DNA of 64,000 bases from Helianthus annuus. Its lineage: Eukaryota; Streptophyta; Magnoliopsida; Asterales; Asteraceae. The notes under the pieces are model-generated. The model did not search any database. It worked only from the letters and a program-made list of their open reading frames with translations, and had not been told where the DNA came from. Location of the stretch: NCBI RefSeq assembly GCF_002127325.2, contig NC_035447.2:29385249-29449248 (forward strand), given 5' to 3'. The position numbers and the translations under genes were made by a program. Shown here piece by piece: positions 33,763-44,941 of the stretch (the first letter of the stretch is position 1; every line of letters begins with the position of its first letter).

Positions 33763-36630
33763 ATGGCACAAATGATTATCGAAGAGCCCAAACCAAGGAT
33801 AGAGGACATTCCTGTCATTTCGGAGTATCCAGAAGTTTTCCCCGAAGATCTACCTGGGTTGCCACCAGATAGGCAAGTGGAATTCAGAATAGATATCATC
33901 CCTGGAGCAGCTCCCATTGCTAGAGCACCCTACAGGCTAGCACCGACTGAAATGAAGGAATTGAGGACCCAGCTGGATGAACTGGTAGCAAAAGGTTTCA
34001 TCAAGCCTAGTTCGTCTCCCGGGGGAGCACCTGTCCTGTTTGTGAAGAAAAAGGACGGATCGATGCGTCTGTGCATCGATTATCGTGAACTTAATAAAGT
34101 CATGATAAAGAATAGGTACCCATTGCCAAGGATCGACGATTTGTTTGATCAATTGCAAGGGGCTAGCTATTTCTCGAAGATCGACTTAAGGTCGGGCTAC
34201 CATCAGCTGAAGGTCAGAGATGAAGACGCGCATAAAACAGCATTTAGGACTCGCTACGGTCACTACGAGTTCCTAGTGATGCCTTTTGGGCTCACAAATG
34301 CACCGGCTGCGTTCATGGATCTCATGAATCGCGTCTGTAAGCCGTACTTGGACAAATTCGTCATCGTATTCATCGACGACATTCTTATCTATTCAAAGAA
34401 CGAAGCTGACCATGAGAAACATCTACGATGTATTCTTAAATTGCTGCATCGTGAGAAACTCTATGCCAAATTCTCTAAATGTGAATTCTGGCTACGAGAA
34501 GTCCAATTTCTTGGACATGTCGTAAGCGAGCGTGGTATCCAGGTGGATCCCGCTAAGGTAGAGGCGGTCATGAATTGGCAAGAGCCAAAGACGCCCACAG
34601 AGATCCGTAGTTTCCTGGGATTGACAGGATACTACAGGAGATTCATTGAGAATTTCTCAAGGATCGCTGCGCCCTTAACTTCTCTAACCAAGAAGAAGGA
34701 AAAGTTTGTTTGGGGCCCTAAGCAGCAAGAATCCTTTGATATTTTGAAACAAAGGCTGAGCAACGCTCCTGTGTTGACGCTACCAGAAGGTACCGAAGAG
34801 TTCGTAGTTTACTGCGACGCGTCACACACTGGCATGAGGTGTGTGCTCATGCAGAAAGGCAAGGTGATTGCCTATGCTTCACGACAGTTAAAGGTGCACG
34901 AAAAGAATTACACCACCCATGACTTGGAGCTGGGTGCCGTTGTATTCGCGCTAAAACTGTGGAGGCATTATCTATACGGAATCAAGTTTGTGATCTATTC
35001 AGATCACAAAAGCCTTCAACATTTGTTCAATCAGAAGGAGCTAAACATGAGGCAACGCCGTTGGATGGAGACCTTGAACGATTATGATTGTGAGATCAAG
35101 TACCATCCCGGCAAGGCGAATGTAGTCGCTGATGCCCTGAGCCGGAAAGAAAGGATGAAACCCATCCGAATCAATGCTAGGAGAATGGAAGTAAATAATA
35201 ACTTGATTGAAAGGATATTAGCTGCACAGCGAGAGGCTGTGTTGGAAGCTAATTATCGTAAGGAAAAGTTAGGAGTAACTGAGGAGCAGTTAACTCTTCA
35301 CAAGGATGGACTTTTGAGATTGAATGGGCGGATATGGGTTCCTATTTATGGAGGACTACGAGATGTTATCCTCCAGGAAGCCCATAGTTCCAAATATTCT
35401 GTCCATCCTGGAGCAGATAAAATGTATCAGGATTTAAAGGCAAACTATTGGTGGATAGGCTTGAAAAAGTCTGTAGCCGCTTATGTAGCCAAATGCTTGA
35501 CTTGTGCGCAAGTCAAGGCTGAGCATCAAAAGCCATCTGGCTTGCTACAACAGCCTGAACTTCCTGAATGGAAATGGGAGTGCGTAACTATGGATTTTAT
35601 CACCAAGTTACCAAAAACGAGCAAAGGAAACGACACAATATGGGTTATAGTCGATCGACTGACTAAGTCAGCTCATTTTTTACCCATCAAGGAGACTTAT
35701 AGCTCCGATACATTGGCCCAGTTATATGTTGATAAGATTGTCGCCTTACATGGCATACCTGTGTCTATTATCTCTGATCGAGATACTAGATACACGTCAC
35801 ATTTCTGGAAGAGTTTCCAACAATCTTTGGGCACACGTTTGAACTTTAGTACGGCTTACCATCCTCAGACAGACGGCCAGAGTGAGCGTACTTTTCAAAC
35901 GTTAGAAGACATGCTGCGAGCATGTGCTATCGATTTAGGTGGTAGTTGGGATAAGAACCTACCCCTAATCGAATTCTCCTACAACAATAGCTACCATACC
36001 AGCATAAAGGCTGCGCCTTTCGAGGCATTATACGGTAGGAAGTGTAGATCGCCTGTTTGTTGGGCGGAAGTGGGAGAGGTCCAATTATCAGGACCAGAGA
36101 TAGTTTTCGAGACAACGGACAAGATTGTCCAGATTCGGGAACGTCTCAAGGCTGCCCGTGATAGGCAGAGAAGCTACGCTGACCCAAAGCGTAAGGATTT
36201 TCACTTCGATGTAGGTGAAAAAGTGTTTCTAAAGGTATCACCCTGGAAGGGGGTGATGCGCTTCGGTAAGAAGGGTAAACTGAGCCCGCGATACATGGGA
36301 CCTTTTGAGGTTATCGAACGTGTCGGGTCAGTTGCCTATAAGTTGAACTTACCGGAAGAGCTCAATGGAATTCATAATGTGTTCCACATCTGCAATCTAA
36401 AGAAGTGCTTCGCTGATGAATCATTAGTGATCCCACACACAGATGTGCATATAGATGAGAGCTTGAAGTTTGTGGAGAAGCCCTTGTCGATTGAAGACCG
36501 ACAGGTGAAAAAGCTTCGAAGAAAGCATGTACCGATAGTAAAGGTTAAATGGGATGCCCGGAGAGGTCCCGAATTCACGTGGGAAGTTGAATCCACGATG
36601 AAAGAGAAATATCCCTATTTGTTTGAGTAA
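33763..36630 (+). CDS. Reverse transcriptase, RNase H and integrase of the young gypsy element
   Basis: 955 codons. Reverse transcriptase spans about residues 60-260 with [21 protein letters not shown] and the catalytic FIDDIL (about 203-208). RNase H spans about 340-460, with YCDAS as first catalytic Asp and [10 protein letters not shown]. Integrase has an HHCC zinc domain ([10 protein letters not shown]...CLTC, about 538-590) and a catalytic D-D-E: the Asp in MDFITK (about 611), ISDRDTRY (about 671) and QSERT (about 707). The C-terminal GPF motif (RYMGPFEV, about 843) is followed by [11 protein letters not shown] and a C-terminal FTWEVE stretch resembling the end of plant chromovirus polyproteins. 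The frame is intact. It is separated from gag-protease by one stop and one frameshift (33633-33762). Confidence 0.94.
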   Translation: MAQMIIEEPKPRIEDIPVISEYPEVFPEDLPGLPPDRQVEFRIDIIPGAAPIARAPYRLAPTEMKELRTQLDELVAKGFIKPSSSPGGAPVLFVKKKDGSMRLCIDYRELNKVMIKNRYPLPRIDDLFDQLQGASYFSKIDLRSGYHQLKVRDEDAHKTAFRTRYGHYEFLVMPFGLTNAPAAFMDLMNRVCKPYLDKFVIVFIDDILIYSKNEADHEKHLRCILKLLHREKLYAKFSKCEFWLREVQFLGHVVSERGIQVDPAKVEAVMNWQEPKTPTEIRSFLGLTGYYRRFIENFSRIAAPLTSLTKKKEKFVWGPKQQESFDILKQRLSNAPVLTLPEGTEEFVVYCDASHTGMRCVLMQKGKVIAYASRQLKVHEKNYTTHDLELGAVVFALKLWRHYLYGIKFVIYSDHKSLQHLFNQKELNMRQRRWMETLNDYDCEIKYHPGKANVVADALSRKERMKPIRINARRMEVNNNLIERILAAQREAVLEANYRKEKLGVTEEQLTLHKDGLLRLNGRIWVPIYGGLRDVILQEAHSSKYSVHPGADKMYQDLKANYWWIGLKKSVAAYVAKCLTCAQVKAEHQKPSGLLQQPELPEWKWECVTMDFITKLPKTSKGNDTIWVIVDRLTKSAHFLPIKETYSSDTLAQLYVDKIVALHGIPVSIISDRDTRYTSHFWKSFQQSLGTRLNFSTAYHPQTDGQSERTFQTLEDMLRACAIDLGGSWDKNLPLIEFSYNNSYHTSIKAAPFEALYGRKCRSPVCWAEVGEVQLSGPEIVFETTDKIVQIRERLKAARDRQRSYADPKRKDFHFDVGEKVFLKVSPWKGVMRFGKKGKLSPRYMGPFEVIERVGSVAYKLNLPEELNGIHNVFHICNLKKCFADESLVIPHTDVHIDESLKFVEKPLSIEDRQVKKLRRKHVPIVKVKWDARRGPEFTWEVESTMKEKYPYLFE

Positions 36631-36650
36631 ATCTCGGGTCGAGATTTATT

Positions 36651-36665
36651 TTAAGGGGGTGAGGA
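36651..36665 (+). promoter_or_regulatory. Polypurine tract of the young gypsy element
   Basis: Ttaagggggtgagga directly before the TGTAACACC start of the 3' LTR. This is the normal primer for plus-strand DNA synthesis. Confidence 0.85.
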
Positions 36666-38331
36666 TGTAACACCTCGAAATTTTGTGTCCAATAATGTAT
36701 TGACACGTGTCTTGAGTTTACACGTGGCATTTAATATTAAATAAAGGACTAATGTTGACAAACCGTGAAAGTATGTAAATTCGAGGGTTATAAATGTCAA
36801 ACAAGGGTAAGTATATTGTATAGTAACCCTAAACGATGCTCGTACCTTCAAACGAATAAATCATGGATCGTACGGAAGCGAAACGCGGAAGAAAGTGAGA
36901 GATTACAAGCTGCAGGGGTTAACTGTGTCAACATGTTTAATTATACCTCTGAGTGACCCTTTGACGTACCCGAGGCTTTGTAACAGTAAAATACGCTCAC
37001 TAGAATATACTGTATAAATTCCGCGAAGTTCCGTTTTAAAACGAGAAAGTTATGATCAAATTCGTACGAGAAGGGTTAAAAGCGTCAACAATGAAAGTTA
37101 AGGCTTTCCGAATAATTAACAAGATAACCGGGGACTTAACAGTGCGGGTAAATAACACGAGGCCCTTAGTTGTAAATAATCGAGGGCCAAATCGCAAAGT
37201 TACCCCTTCAAACCCGAAAGGTCAGGTTATTAATTACCAAAGATTTCGTTACTAATTACAAGATTTTGTTAATCATTACAAAACGATTGAAAAAGATTTA
37301 AAAACAACCTTTACGGACCGCAAGGGTCCTGCCTTACGGACCGTAAAGGGGTGAATGATTAAGCTTGTCTCCGCCACAGGCTTACGGACCGCAAGGCCCA
37401 AGCCATATGGTCCGTAAGCGATGCCCAGCGACAGAAAGTTGGCTGTTGGCTGTTTAAAGCGGTAAAACATTTAAGAATGGGTTTCCCAGAGGTATGGGCG
37501 TCCCCTACTCGACCCATAACACCTTAGGACACCTGCCATTCATCCATACTCATTTGTAGTATGTGTTGTAATGATCTAGAGGCAAGTTGTGTACTATAAA
37601 TAAGCCTATTGTATGCATAAGTTCACCACACCTCAAAAACACATTCTCTTGATCATCTCTGGAGCTTCCAAGCTTTATTCTATCATCCTAAATAGTGCTC
37701 AAGCTTCTGTAAGTTGTTTAAAGCTTTTGTGGTTTAGTTTTACTTAGTAATATAGCTAAAAATCAAACCGTCGTAACTACGGTTTGACTTCGAGATAAAT
37801 CCTTAATGGCTCAGTCATATCTCGAATTGAAAGTAGTTATGTGTTGGTATTTATGTGGGCAATAAACCCCTAAAATGGTTCCCCCTGATCACCACTCTAA
37901 CTAGTTCAAATGCCGAGTCAAACGTATACTTAAAAAGTCAACAGAAAGTCATTTTTGCGATTCTTGCATAATCTGTAATATAGATGATATGAAACCTGTT
38001 TGAACACTCATAAAACATGATATTAAGTATATAAACTTGTCTAAACTCGTTTGATTCGGCCATTTGATATATTGACCCAGTTCGGAGCCGAATGTCGCAA
38101 AAGTTTGACTTTTGCTTTGACTTCAGCTCTGACCCGTTTTAGACATGTAGATATGCTTTAGGACTCTCTTAGGACCAGGTCACGTGATGGTATCACCCTC
38201 TGTGACCGGTTCGTTGTTTGTCCGAGTCTTTTACGCATTTCCGTTAATTACTTAAAAGTTGACCGTAACGCCCTTTTTAAAATAAAACGAGTATCTCGGA
38301 CACGTGAAGGGACCATGACCTTGCTTACTAA
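36666..38331 (+). repeat. Truncated 3' LTR of the young gypsy element
   Basis: First 1,666 bp only. TATA box CTATAAATAA at 37594-37603. The match to the 5' LTR breaks after ttgcttactaa (28002 in the 5' copy). The next base belongs to the antisense gag of the minus-strand element. Confidence 0.92.
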
Positions 38332-39571
38332 GGAAGGTACCTGTTATCACATTGTCGTTCTGGATCGCCTCCTGTGCGTTCATCTGAAAGACCCTAGCAT
38401 TGGTCTTTTTCCCATCCTCAGCCTTCTTCGCAAACTTCGGGCAGTTGGACTTGATGTGCCCTTTCTCGTTGCAGTTGTAGCACGTTGCGTCCTTTATTTT
38501 CTTGCAATCTAATGTCTTGTGCTCAAAGGATTTACAAATCCCACAAGCCCTTGGCTGTGATTGGGATTTCGACTCGTATCTGCACTTCCCGAAATGGTGC
38601 TTCTTACAGATTTTACACTTGGGCTTGTCACCCGTCTGTTGACCATCTTTCTTAGATCCAGAACCCTTTTTGTGGTCGGAATCCCCTTTGTGTTTCTTAT
38701 CTGAACGTCGTGAGTTATCATCCTCACGCTTCCTCTTTTCAGCATCGGTGTTTCTTAGCGATCGCTGCCTGACCGCGTCCAGAGTAAGAGACAATGATAT
38801 ATCAGCTGCAGACCAAAAAGTAGCTGGTCTAGAGGCCTTCACACTCGCCTTAATTTCTGGGGCTAAACCCCCAATGAAACGAGCTATCCGCTTGGGTTCT
38901 GGTGTCACAAGGTAAGGCACCAACCTTGACATCGTGTTAAAGCTTGTAAGGTAGGCTTGACAATCCAGGTTTTTCATAACCAGTGACAAGAAATCAGCCT
39001 CAATCTTTTCAACCTCATGTTGAGGGTAGTAGTTTTCCTTAATGAGAGCAACAAACTGATCCCATGTCAGATTGTACAATGGGATCTTCCCAGTGGCTTG
39101 GATCAAAGATCTCCACCAAGCTAGTGCCTCACCTTTGAATGACTGAGATATAAAGTTTACAACATCCTTATCAGCGCAACCACTGATATCAACCATGGTG
39201 TCCATTTCATCCAACCATGTCATACAGTCGACAACTCCTTTCTCCCCAGTGAAATCCCTGGGTTTACAGGAGACAAAATATTTATAGGTGCAACCCTTAG
39301 CACGTGGTTCTTGATTTAACACAATTCTCTTAGATAGAACACTCCTCTGGTTTGATGAGTGATGAGAATCACTCTTGTGAGCGGTATGAATTCTAGAGTG
39401 TGGTACTGTCTGAATCCTGACCTGGGTACCACTGGATTCTTTGAACTGTCTATCCAGAGCTCGCGTAATAGCATTATCTATCAATGCATGTAATTCCGCT
39501 CCCGCTATGTTGACTCTGGAAGTGTCATGATTATCCCTGGGGTGGCTGTTGACTTCGTCTGACCCAGGCAT
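38332..39571 (-). pseudogene. Truncated gag of the minus-strand gypsy element
   Basis: Starts at ATG 39571 (MPGSDEVNSHPRDN) and is collinear with the young element's gag: AGAELHALIDNAITRALDRQ, KYFVSCKPRDFTGEKG, QHEVEKIEADFLSLVMKNL. Three Cys-His boxes follow (CKICKKHHFGKC, CGICKSFEHKTLDC, CYNCNEKGHIKSNC). Coding resemblance ends at NDNVITGTFL, just before the protease. The open frame then runs about 26 codons into antisense LTR sequence, which is fortuitous. Everything downstream (protease, reverse transcriptase, integrase) is absent. It differs clearly from the young element's gag, so the two are separate lineages of one family rather than an inverted duplicate. Confidence 0.9.
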
Positions 39572-40442
39572 GTAGCTTGATTGCTACATAAAATAATGAT
39601 TTTAATTTATTTAGAGGTCTATAACAGTTCTATCATTCTAGATGATTTATTAATCATGGTATTTAAGAAACCATTTTGATTAATTTGTTAAGCATATATA
39701 TTCAGGATTTTTCATTATAATAATCCTTAGTTATAATTAAAATATATTATTCGCACAAAAGGTCAAGTCACATGGACAGTTTTAAATTTTTATTCATGAT
39801 CTTATAGGATCAAGGTATTGAGGTTTTAATCATAGTTTATTACCTCTTCTTGACAGGGGGTCGAAGACCACAACTGTCTTTTGTCTTATATGACAATGGG
39901 TATAGCCCGTAGGCATTACATCCCTATTGGATGTTTAATATAATAATAGAAACTGGAAGAATCCAATATAAGGATGACTTATGCGATTTTATCGAATCAC
40001 ATTTTGCCAGGAGTGTTAACATGTTTTCAGATGTTAACAAGAATCTGCATCTTAATAAGGAACTACCATCATGGCCCTGTCTTATTATGACACATGGACT
40101 AGGTTTTGCCTTTAAGATTTATTTAATATATAATGGCATATTTATTTTTAAAAGGAATGGTATTTTATTTTTATTTTACATTTTATATTCATGCATGCAA
40201 TGATAATGAAAATTTAACACATTCCATAATTTTAAATAAAAGAGTACAATAATGCCCTAAACGGGACTTAACAGAAAGACATGCCCACGCAGGGGTTTAA
40301 ACAGAAAAGACATGCCCACGCAGGGGCTAAACAAGAATACAAGTCCTCGCAGGGACTGAATACAGAAAATGATGTCCACGCAGGGACTTGATTGAATAAG
40401 GAAGTTACAATAAATAAATAAATAAATAAATAAATAAGGAAT
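39572..40442 (-). other. Spacer of the minus-strand gypsy element
   Basis: Counterpart of 31087-32036. Four copies of catgcccacgcaggg-like repeats (40280-40389), an (AAAT)n run (40410-40436) and one copy of the atccctattggatgt motif near 39920. No gene. Confidence 0.75.
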
Positions 40443-41660
40443 TCAAAAATCCCTCTTGCTCTTCCCCTTGATCAAGCTTGCTAAACCCTTCAAAAATCCC
40501 TGGTGGCTTCTACGCTCTTCACGTACCTCCCGCTCTACCTGGCTCAACCTTTGGAGAACCTCCTGTTGTTGCTCTGGCGGTATCAATTGCGGCTGCAGCG
40601 GCTGCTGATGTGGAGGTTGAGGAGGCGACAGTTGTTGGTACCCATAAGCTGGGTATCCCACTCCCCAGGGAGCTCCATAGGGCCCCTCAGGGTGGAGAGC
40701 ATTGTAGTCCCATGCTGCCTAGTATGGGTCAACATCAGCATAGTTGTAGTTGGTGTGGGCCGGCTGCTCAAAGGGATTATACGCTGCTGAGCCAGCGTAT
40801 GCAGGAATTGGGTTACCAAAACCCAACGGTGGTGGCGCTACAGGCGCGGAGTCTACCTCGGAGATGGGGTTTGAAGGCCCACCCATCTGCAGGTCTTCAT
40901 GGAGTGGCGGGTAGTGGCTGCCACTGGAAGGTTGAGGGGTGCTGATACGCACTTCTCCTCGCACGGACATCCGTGCGTTTAATCTTCTTCGCCTCGGTGG
41001 CTCGGGAGGCGGCTGCTGAACTGGTGGTGGTGGCGGCGGAGTGACCGTGACAAAATGAGAATCCTCGGCGGGATCCTGCTGTTGCTGCTACTGCTGGTGA
41101 GGCGATGAATGGTACGAGGGTGTAAATACCCAGTCATATTGGGGGAATCTCGCCTGGCAGCTGTCTGGACCACGGTAAGGTGATCCATGAAACGATGACC
41201 CATCAGAAATTTCGATGGGGTGCGTAGGGGTTCCGGATGGTGGCTCTGCAGGATCGGTGTCCTCATCCATGTCCATTGCATGGTCGCTAGAAAAGTGGTC
41301 TTCAGATCCCAATGGGTTGAAACCCACTGGTTCTTCAACGAGGTTTTCCGGGTTGAACCGGCTCTGAAAGTAAGGTGTGGGGTCATTGAAGGAATGGTGA
41401 GAGTTGGATCGCTGGAGAGGGATGAAAGAATGGTGTGAGTCGTGGGGCTCATTTTCAGATTGGGGCCCAAAAGAATGGAGATAGGATGGTGACGAACTTA
41501 GCGAGACGGATCGCCTCGCTGGCTCTATATACGTCCTCCAATGCTCCTGAGGACTCGTACTCATTGTTACTGATGAGGTTTTTCTGTGTGATGACCCGAC
41601 CTCATGACCGTGGCCAGTGACTAGAGCCTTTCCTCTTCCCCTTCTAAATCTTGGCGGCAT
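40443..41660 (-). pseudogene. Extra upstream frame of the minus-strand gypsy element, two stops
   Basis: The ATG is at 41660 (MPPRFRRGRGKAL), although an open run extends 23 codons further upstream. It is collinear with the 403-aa frame at 29875-31086: basic start, FGPQSENEPHDSHHSFIPLQ, acidic patch MDMDEDTDPAEP, THPIEISDGSSFHG, polyproline stretch, and C-terminal PPEQQQEVLQRLSQVERE then SHQGFLKGLASLIKGKSKRD. In-frame stops at 41088-41090 (in a Gln run) and 40719-40721 break it. The retained order in a diverged element argues that the frame has been under selection in this family. Confidence 0.85.
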
Positions 41661-41712
41661 GATTAACCCTGTCAACATAAGCAAAGATAACAACAAGGAA
41701 ATATATAAAGAG

Positions 41713-44700
41713 CGAAAATGAATGCACAAGGCACAAAATATTTTATAACTTGGGATAATTATTTATATATAAACTTGTAAAAGAATTACATGTTCGTTAT
41801 ACGTTCAGTAGCCCGGGTTGAACACCGGGTTAAAGATTAATAGACACACCACATGATATAGTCACGCGGCGAGTTATTCTCGAAACCGACGGTTATACCT
41901 TTTTATATATATATATGCACTGGCAGGTGTATGCCTACACCCCGTGCTAAGGTCGTGGCCACTCTATGAATGATGCCAAGGATATCCGGGACATGGTCAT
42001 TAACCCCCAAAAGGCTTTAAGAAAACAAAACAATTTAAACGGGTCATTTCAGTAAATTAACCTTCATACAATTAAAAATTCAATGCCCGACCAAGCAGTA
42101 TTTTATATACCATACCCCAAGCCCGTATAAGGGGAAATAAGTTAAAAGTATTTACCTGAGCAAGTATAAATCACAAACAACAAGTGCAAGTAGCTTTTAC
42201 TGGGCTCCTAATCTGGAACGAAGGTTTTTAATAACCTAATAGATTCCTAATGGGTCTTAATTAAGCCTAAACTTAGACCGGTTAGTTTTAAAGGAAGCTA
42301 TACGGTTCAAACGCACGATTAAGCGAAGACCGGAATAGAATGTGATTTAGACCCAACAAGTTTGAAGACTTGTATAATATGGGTAAACTAAACACATTCT
42401 GGACTTTGAGACAAAAATGATAAGGTTTGACCCGTTTCGGTCAATTTATGCAAACTAGTTACATAAACCGAACCGAAAGCGAAAAACGCATAACGGGTAA
42501 CCATAAGAGTCATATACAGGTTTCCTAAGCTAATATGCCTTAAATATGTTGTGACATCAGTAAGATATCTTCCATTATGCCCAAAACCAATTTAAACTCA
42601 AATTATGCCCCGTAGGGGTATTTTGGTCATTTTAAAGGTTATAAAAGGGTTTAAATATTAATCTGAGTTCCAGGTCTGATATAATCAGTAAAAATACTTA
42701 ATTTAATAAGTTATATCAGTAGGGTATTACATATATGTGAAATTTATCATTTATAACCAAATTATGCACCAAAGGGGCGTTTTGGTAATTTCACATAGGG
42801 TTTAAAGGTCAAATCTGGAAATCTGAGTTTAAAACTTTTGCTTACTATTAAATTATAAAAATTTACTAAAAATATCAGTAGGTATTAAGTCTTATATATT
42901 TAAAACAGTTTTAATACATACTATGCGCTTAAAACGCGTAAAAAGACGGTTTTAAGCGATTTCCGGGTTTTATAAGAAAAGCTGATATTTTTATCATTCC
43001 AGAAAGCTTAAAATGTTTTATTTATCATATAAAATCAGTAGCAAAAAGTTTGGTGTCAAAATGATTTGTAAAACTTATTTTATAGGCCAAAAGGGCAAAA
43101 CCCACAATTACCGAGTTAAAGCTATAACCCTATGCTCAGCCTAAAAATAAATAAAAATCTTCAGAAATCCCAAAATATTATTTTATATCAGTAGGTAAAA
43201 AGTTTGGTATAAAAATTTGGGTTTAAATAGGCTATATGCTAATTACGTCGTTTAATTAATAAAAAGCTTTCTAATTACGCTATTGAGTATAACTCCTAAT
43301 TTAGACCTCAAACTGATGTCAAATTTTTAGGGCAAGTTTATAAATTAGTAATAAAGGTTTCTATTCTTTTACATTTTCAAAAATATCATTTTAGGGTCAA
43401 AAGGGCATAACGGTCATCATTTAGGCACATAACGGAAACATGCATATGAATCGGATAACTAATGAACCAAGTTGTATAATCACAGAGGGTTATACTAACA
43501 TGTAACATGGTCCTAATAAAGCTCTAAGGCATTTCTAAACTATGCTCTAATGGGCCAGAACTGAAAGTCAAAGCAAAAGTCTATTTTTGCGACTTCCGGT
43601 TCCGAACCGAGCTTAAACTCAAAATTTTCGGGTTGAACATGTTTAGACATGTTCTTACATTAATTACCAAGTTATATTAATGATAAAACAGGTTGCATGG
43701 CTTTTACATTGCTAATTATGTGTTTATGCGAAAATTTGCTTTCTGTTGACTTTTTATAATTAACTTTGACCCGACAATTGACCTAGTAAGAGTGGGAATC
43801 AGAGGGTGCCCTTTTAAGGGTTTATTGCCCACATAATTACCAACTTATAGGTACTTTCAATTCAAGAATTGACTGGACCATTAGTGATTAATCACTAAGT
43901 CAAACCTTAATTACGACGGTTTGACTTTAGGCCTTTATACTAAGTAAAACTGAATTAATAGATGTTAAGAAAGCTTACAATATTCCTAATCACGGTTATG
44001 GAACTTAAGGAGACTTGTTTGCTAACCAGGGAGCTCCAGAAAAATGCCTTGAATGATTTAGAAATGATAAAGTGCATGTGATGCAATTTATGTTCCTTAT
44101 ATAGGAACTTTAATCTCATAAGATGATGCCAAGCAAGTCTACAGATGTTTTATGATGGTCCCATGTGTCCCTATGCATGAGAAAACATTGGTTCAGGCCC
44201 CTGGTATCGAGAAAATGGCTTCCAAAGGCGGTGCAACCTGCAAAACAGGCATCTGCCTGTTTTTTGCTCGCTGCAGGCTTTTACGCGGCCCGCGTAAAAG
44301 ACCTGTGTGTCTTACGCGGCCGGTATCATTCCCGAGTTCAGGTTATAAGTTTGTCAGCTTTTGCACTTTTGGTCCCTGATCCTTTTTAAAGTGGTTTTAA
44401 CTTATATTTTTGCACTTTTGACCCTCTAAGTTAATTTCTAAAGGCTCCAAGACATAACCAAGCTTTGCTAAGTCCTTGGTTAGATTTATGTTCACCCGAA
44501 AAGCCTTAAATTTCAACGTTGACGCTTTTAACCCCTTGCATACGAATGTTAGCATAACTTTCTCATACGGAAACGAAACCTTGTGAAATTTTTATGACTT
44601 ATTCTAGTGAGCATAATTAATCGTTACAAAGCTTCAGGTTCGCTAAAAGATCACTCAGAGGTATAAATTAAATATGTTGACACTTTTAACCCTTGCGGTT

Positions 44701-44941
44701 TGTAAACTCTCACTTTTTTCCACAAACGGCTTCATACGCTTCATTATTCATTCGTTTAAGGGTATAAACGTCGTGTAGGGTTATTGAAAGGTACATTTAT
44801 CCATTGTTGACACTTTGAATCCTTTTATACACATACTTTCTTTGTTTGTCAACTTTAGTCCCTCTAAAGTAATTCTTTACACATTTAAAGCTCATGACAC
44901 GTGTTGATATAATATTGGACATGAATTTACGAGGTGTTACA
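41713..44941 (-). repeat. 5' LTR of the minus-strand gypsy element, end and primer site deleted
   Basis: Reads to ...gaggtgttaca at 44941, the LTR start on the minus strand. TATA box on the minus strand at 44095-44103 (tatataagg). About 360 bp of the LTR's downstream end, the primer site and most of the leader are missing: only some 50 bp separate the LTR from the ATG at 41660. A perfect 23-bp palindrome CTTTTACGCGGCCCGCGTAAAAG (11+1+11) is at 44278-44300; its two halves are separate inverted arms. Confidence 0.85.

Larger units (their letters stand above)
26458..38331 (+). mobile_element. Young plus-strand Ty3/gypsy element, 3' LTR truncated
   Basis: Order: 5' LTR, tRNA-Met primer site, extra upstream frame, hairpin-repeat spacer, gag-protease, reverse transcriptase-RNase H-integrase, purine tract, and 1.67 kb of a 3.2-3.4 kb 3' LTR. 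The compared LTR parts differ by about six bases in 1.5 kb plus one 125-bp indel, so insertion is recent. Domain order with integrase last and the C-terminal GPF and WEVE-type sequence places it in Ty3/gypsy, probably in the Tekay/Del-like chromoviruses. No target duplication can be checked because the right end is lost. Confidence 0.9.
23605..44941. mobile_element. 21.3 kb composite of nested gypsy elements
   Basis: Flanked by CGTAT at 23600-23604 and 44942-44946, inside the long gene of Helitron 1. The two ends belong to one minus-strand gypsy element: TGTCACACCCCG at the left (end of its 3' LTR) and GAGGTGTTACA at the right (start of its 5' LTR). Within lie a Copia-type solo LTR, a scrap of a third LTR, and a plus-strand gypsy element. 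The minus element's pol, half of its left LTR and part of gag are missing at the junction 38331/38332. Confidence 0.88.

Noticed and set aside
44152..44389. Two overlapping plus frames of about 75 codons
   Set aside because: They lie in the LTR's GC-rich palindromic patch and have no coding features.
23605..44941. One inverted duplication of a single gypsy element
   Set aside because: The two gag copies and extra frames differ too much, and the LTR starts differ in sequence, so these are two insertions of related elements.
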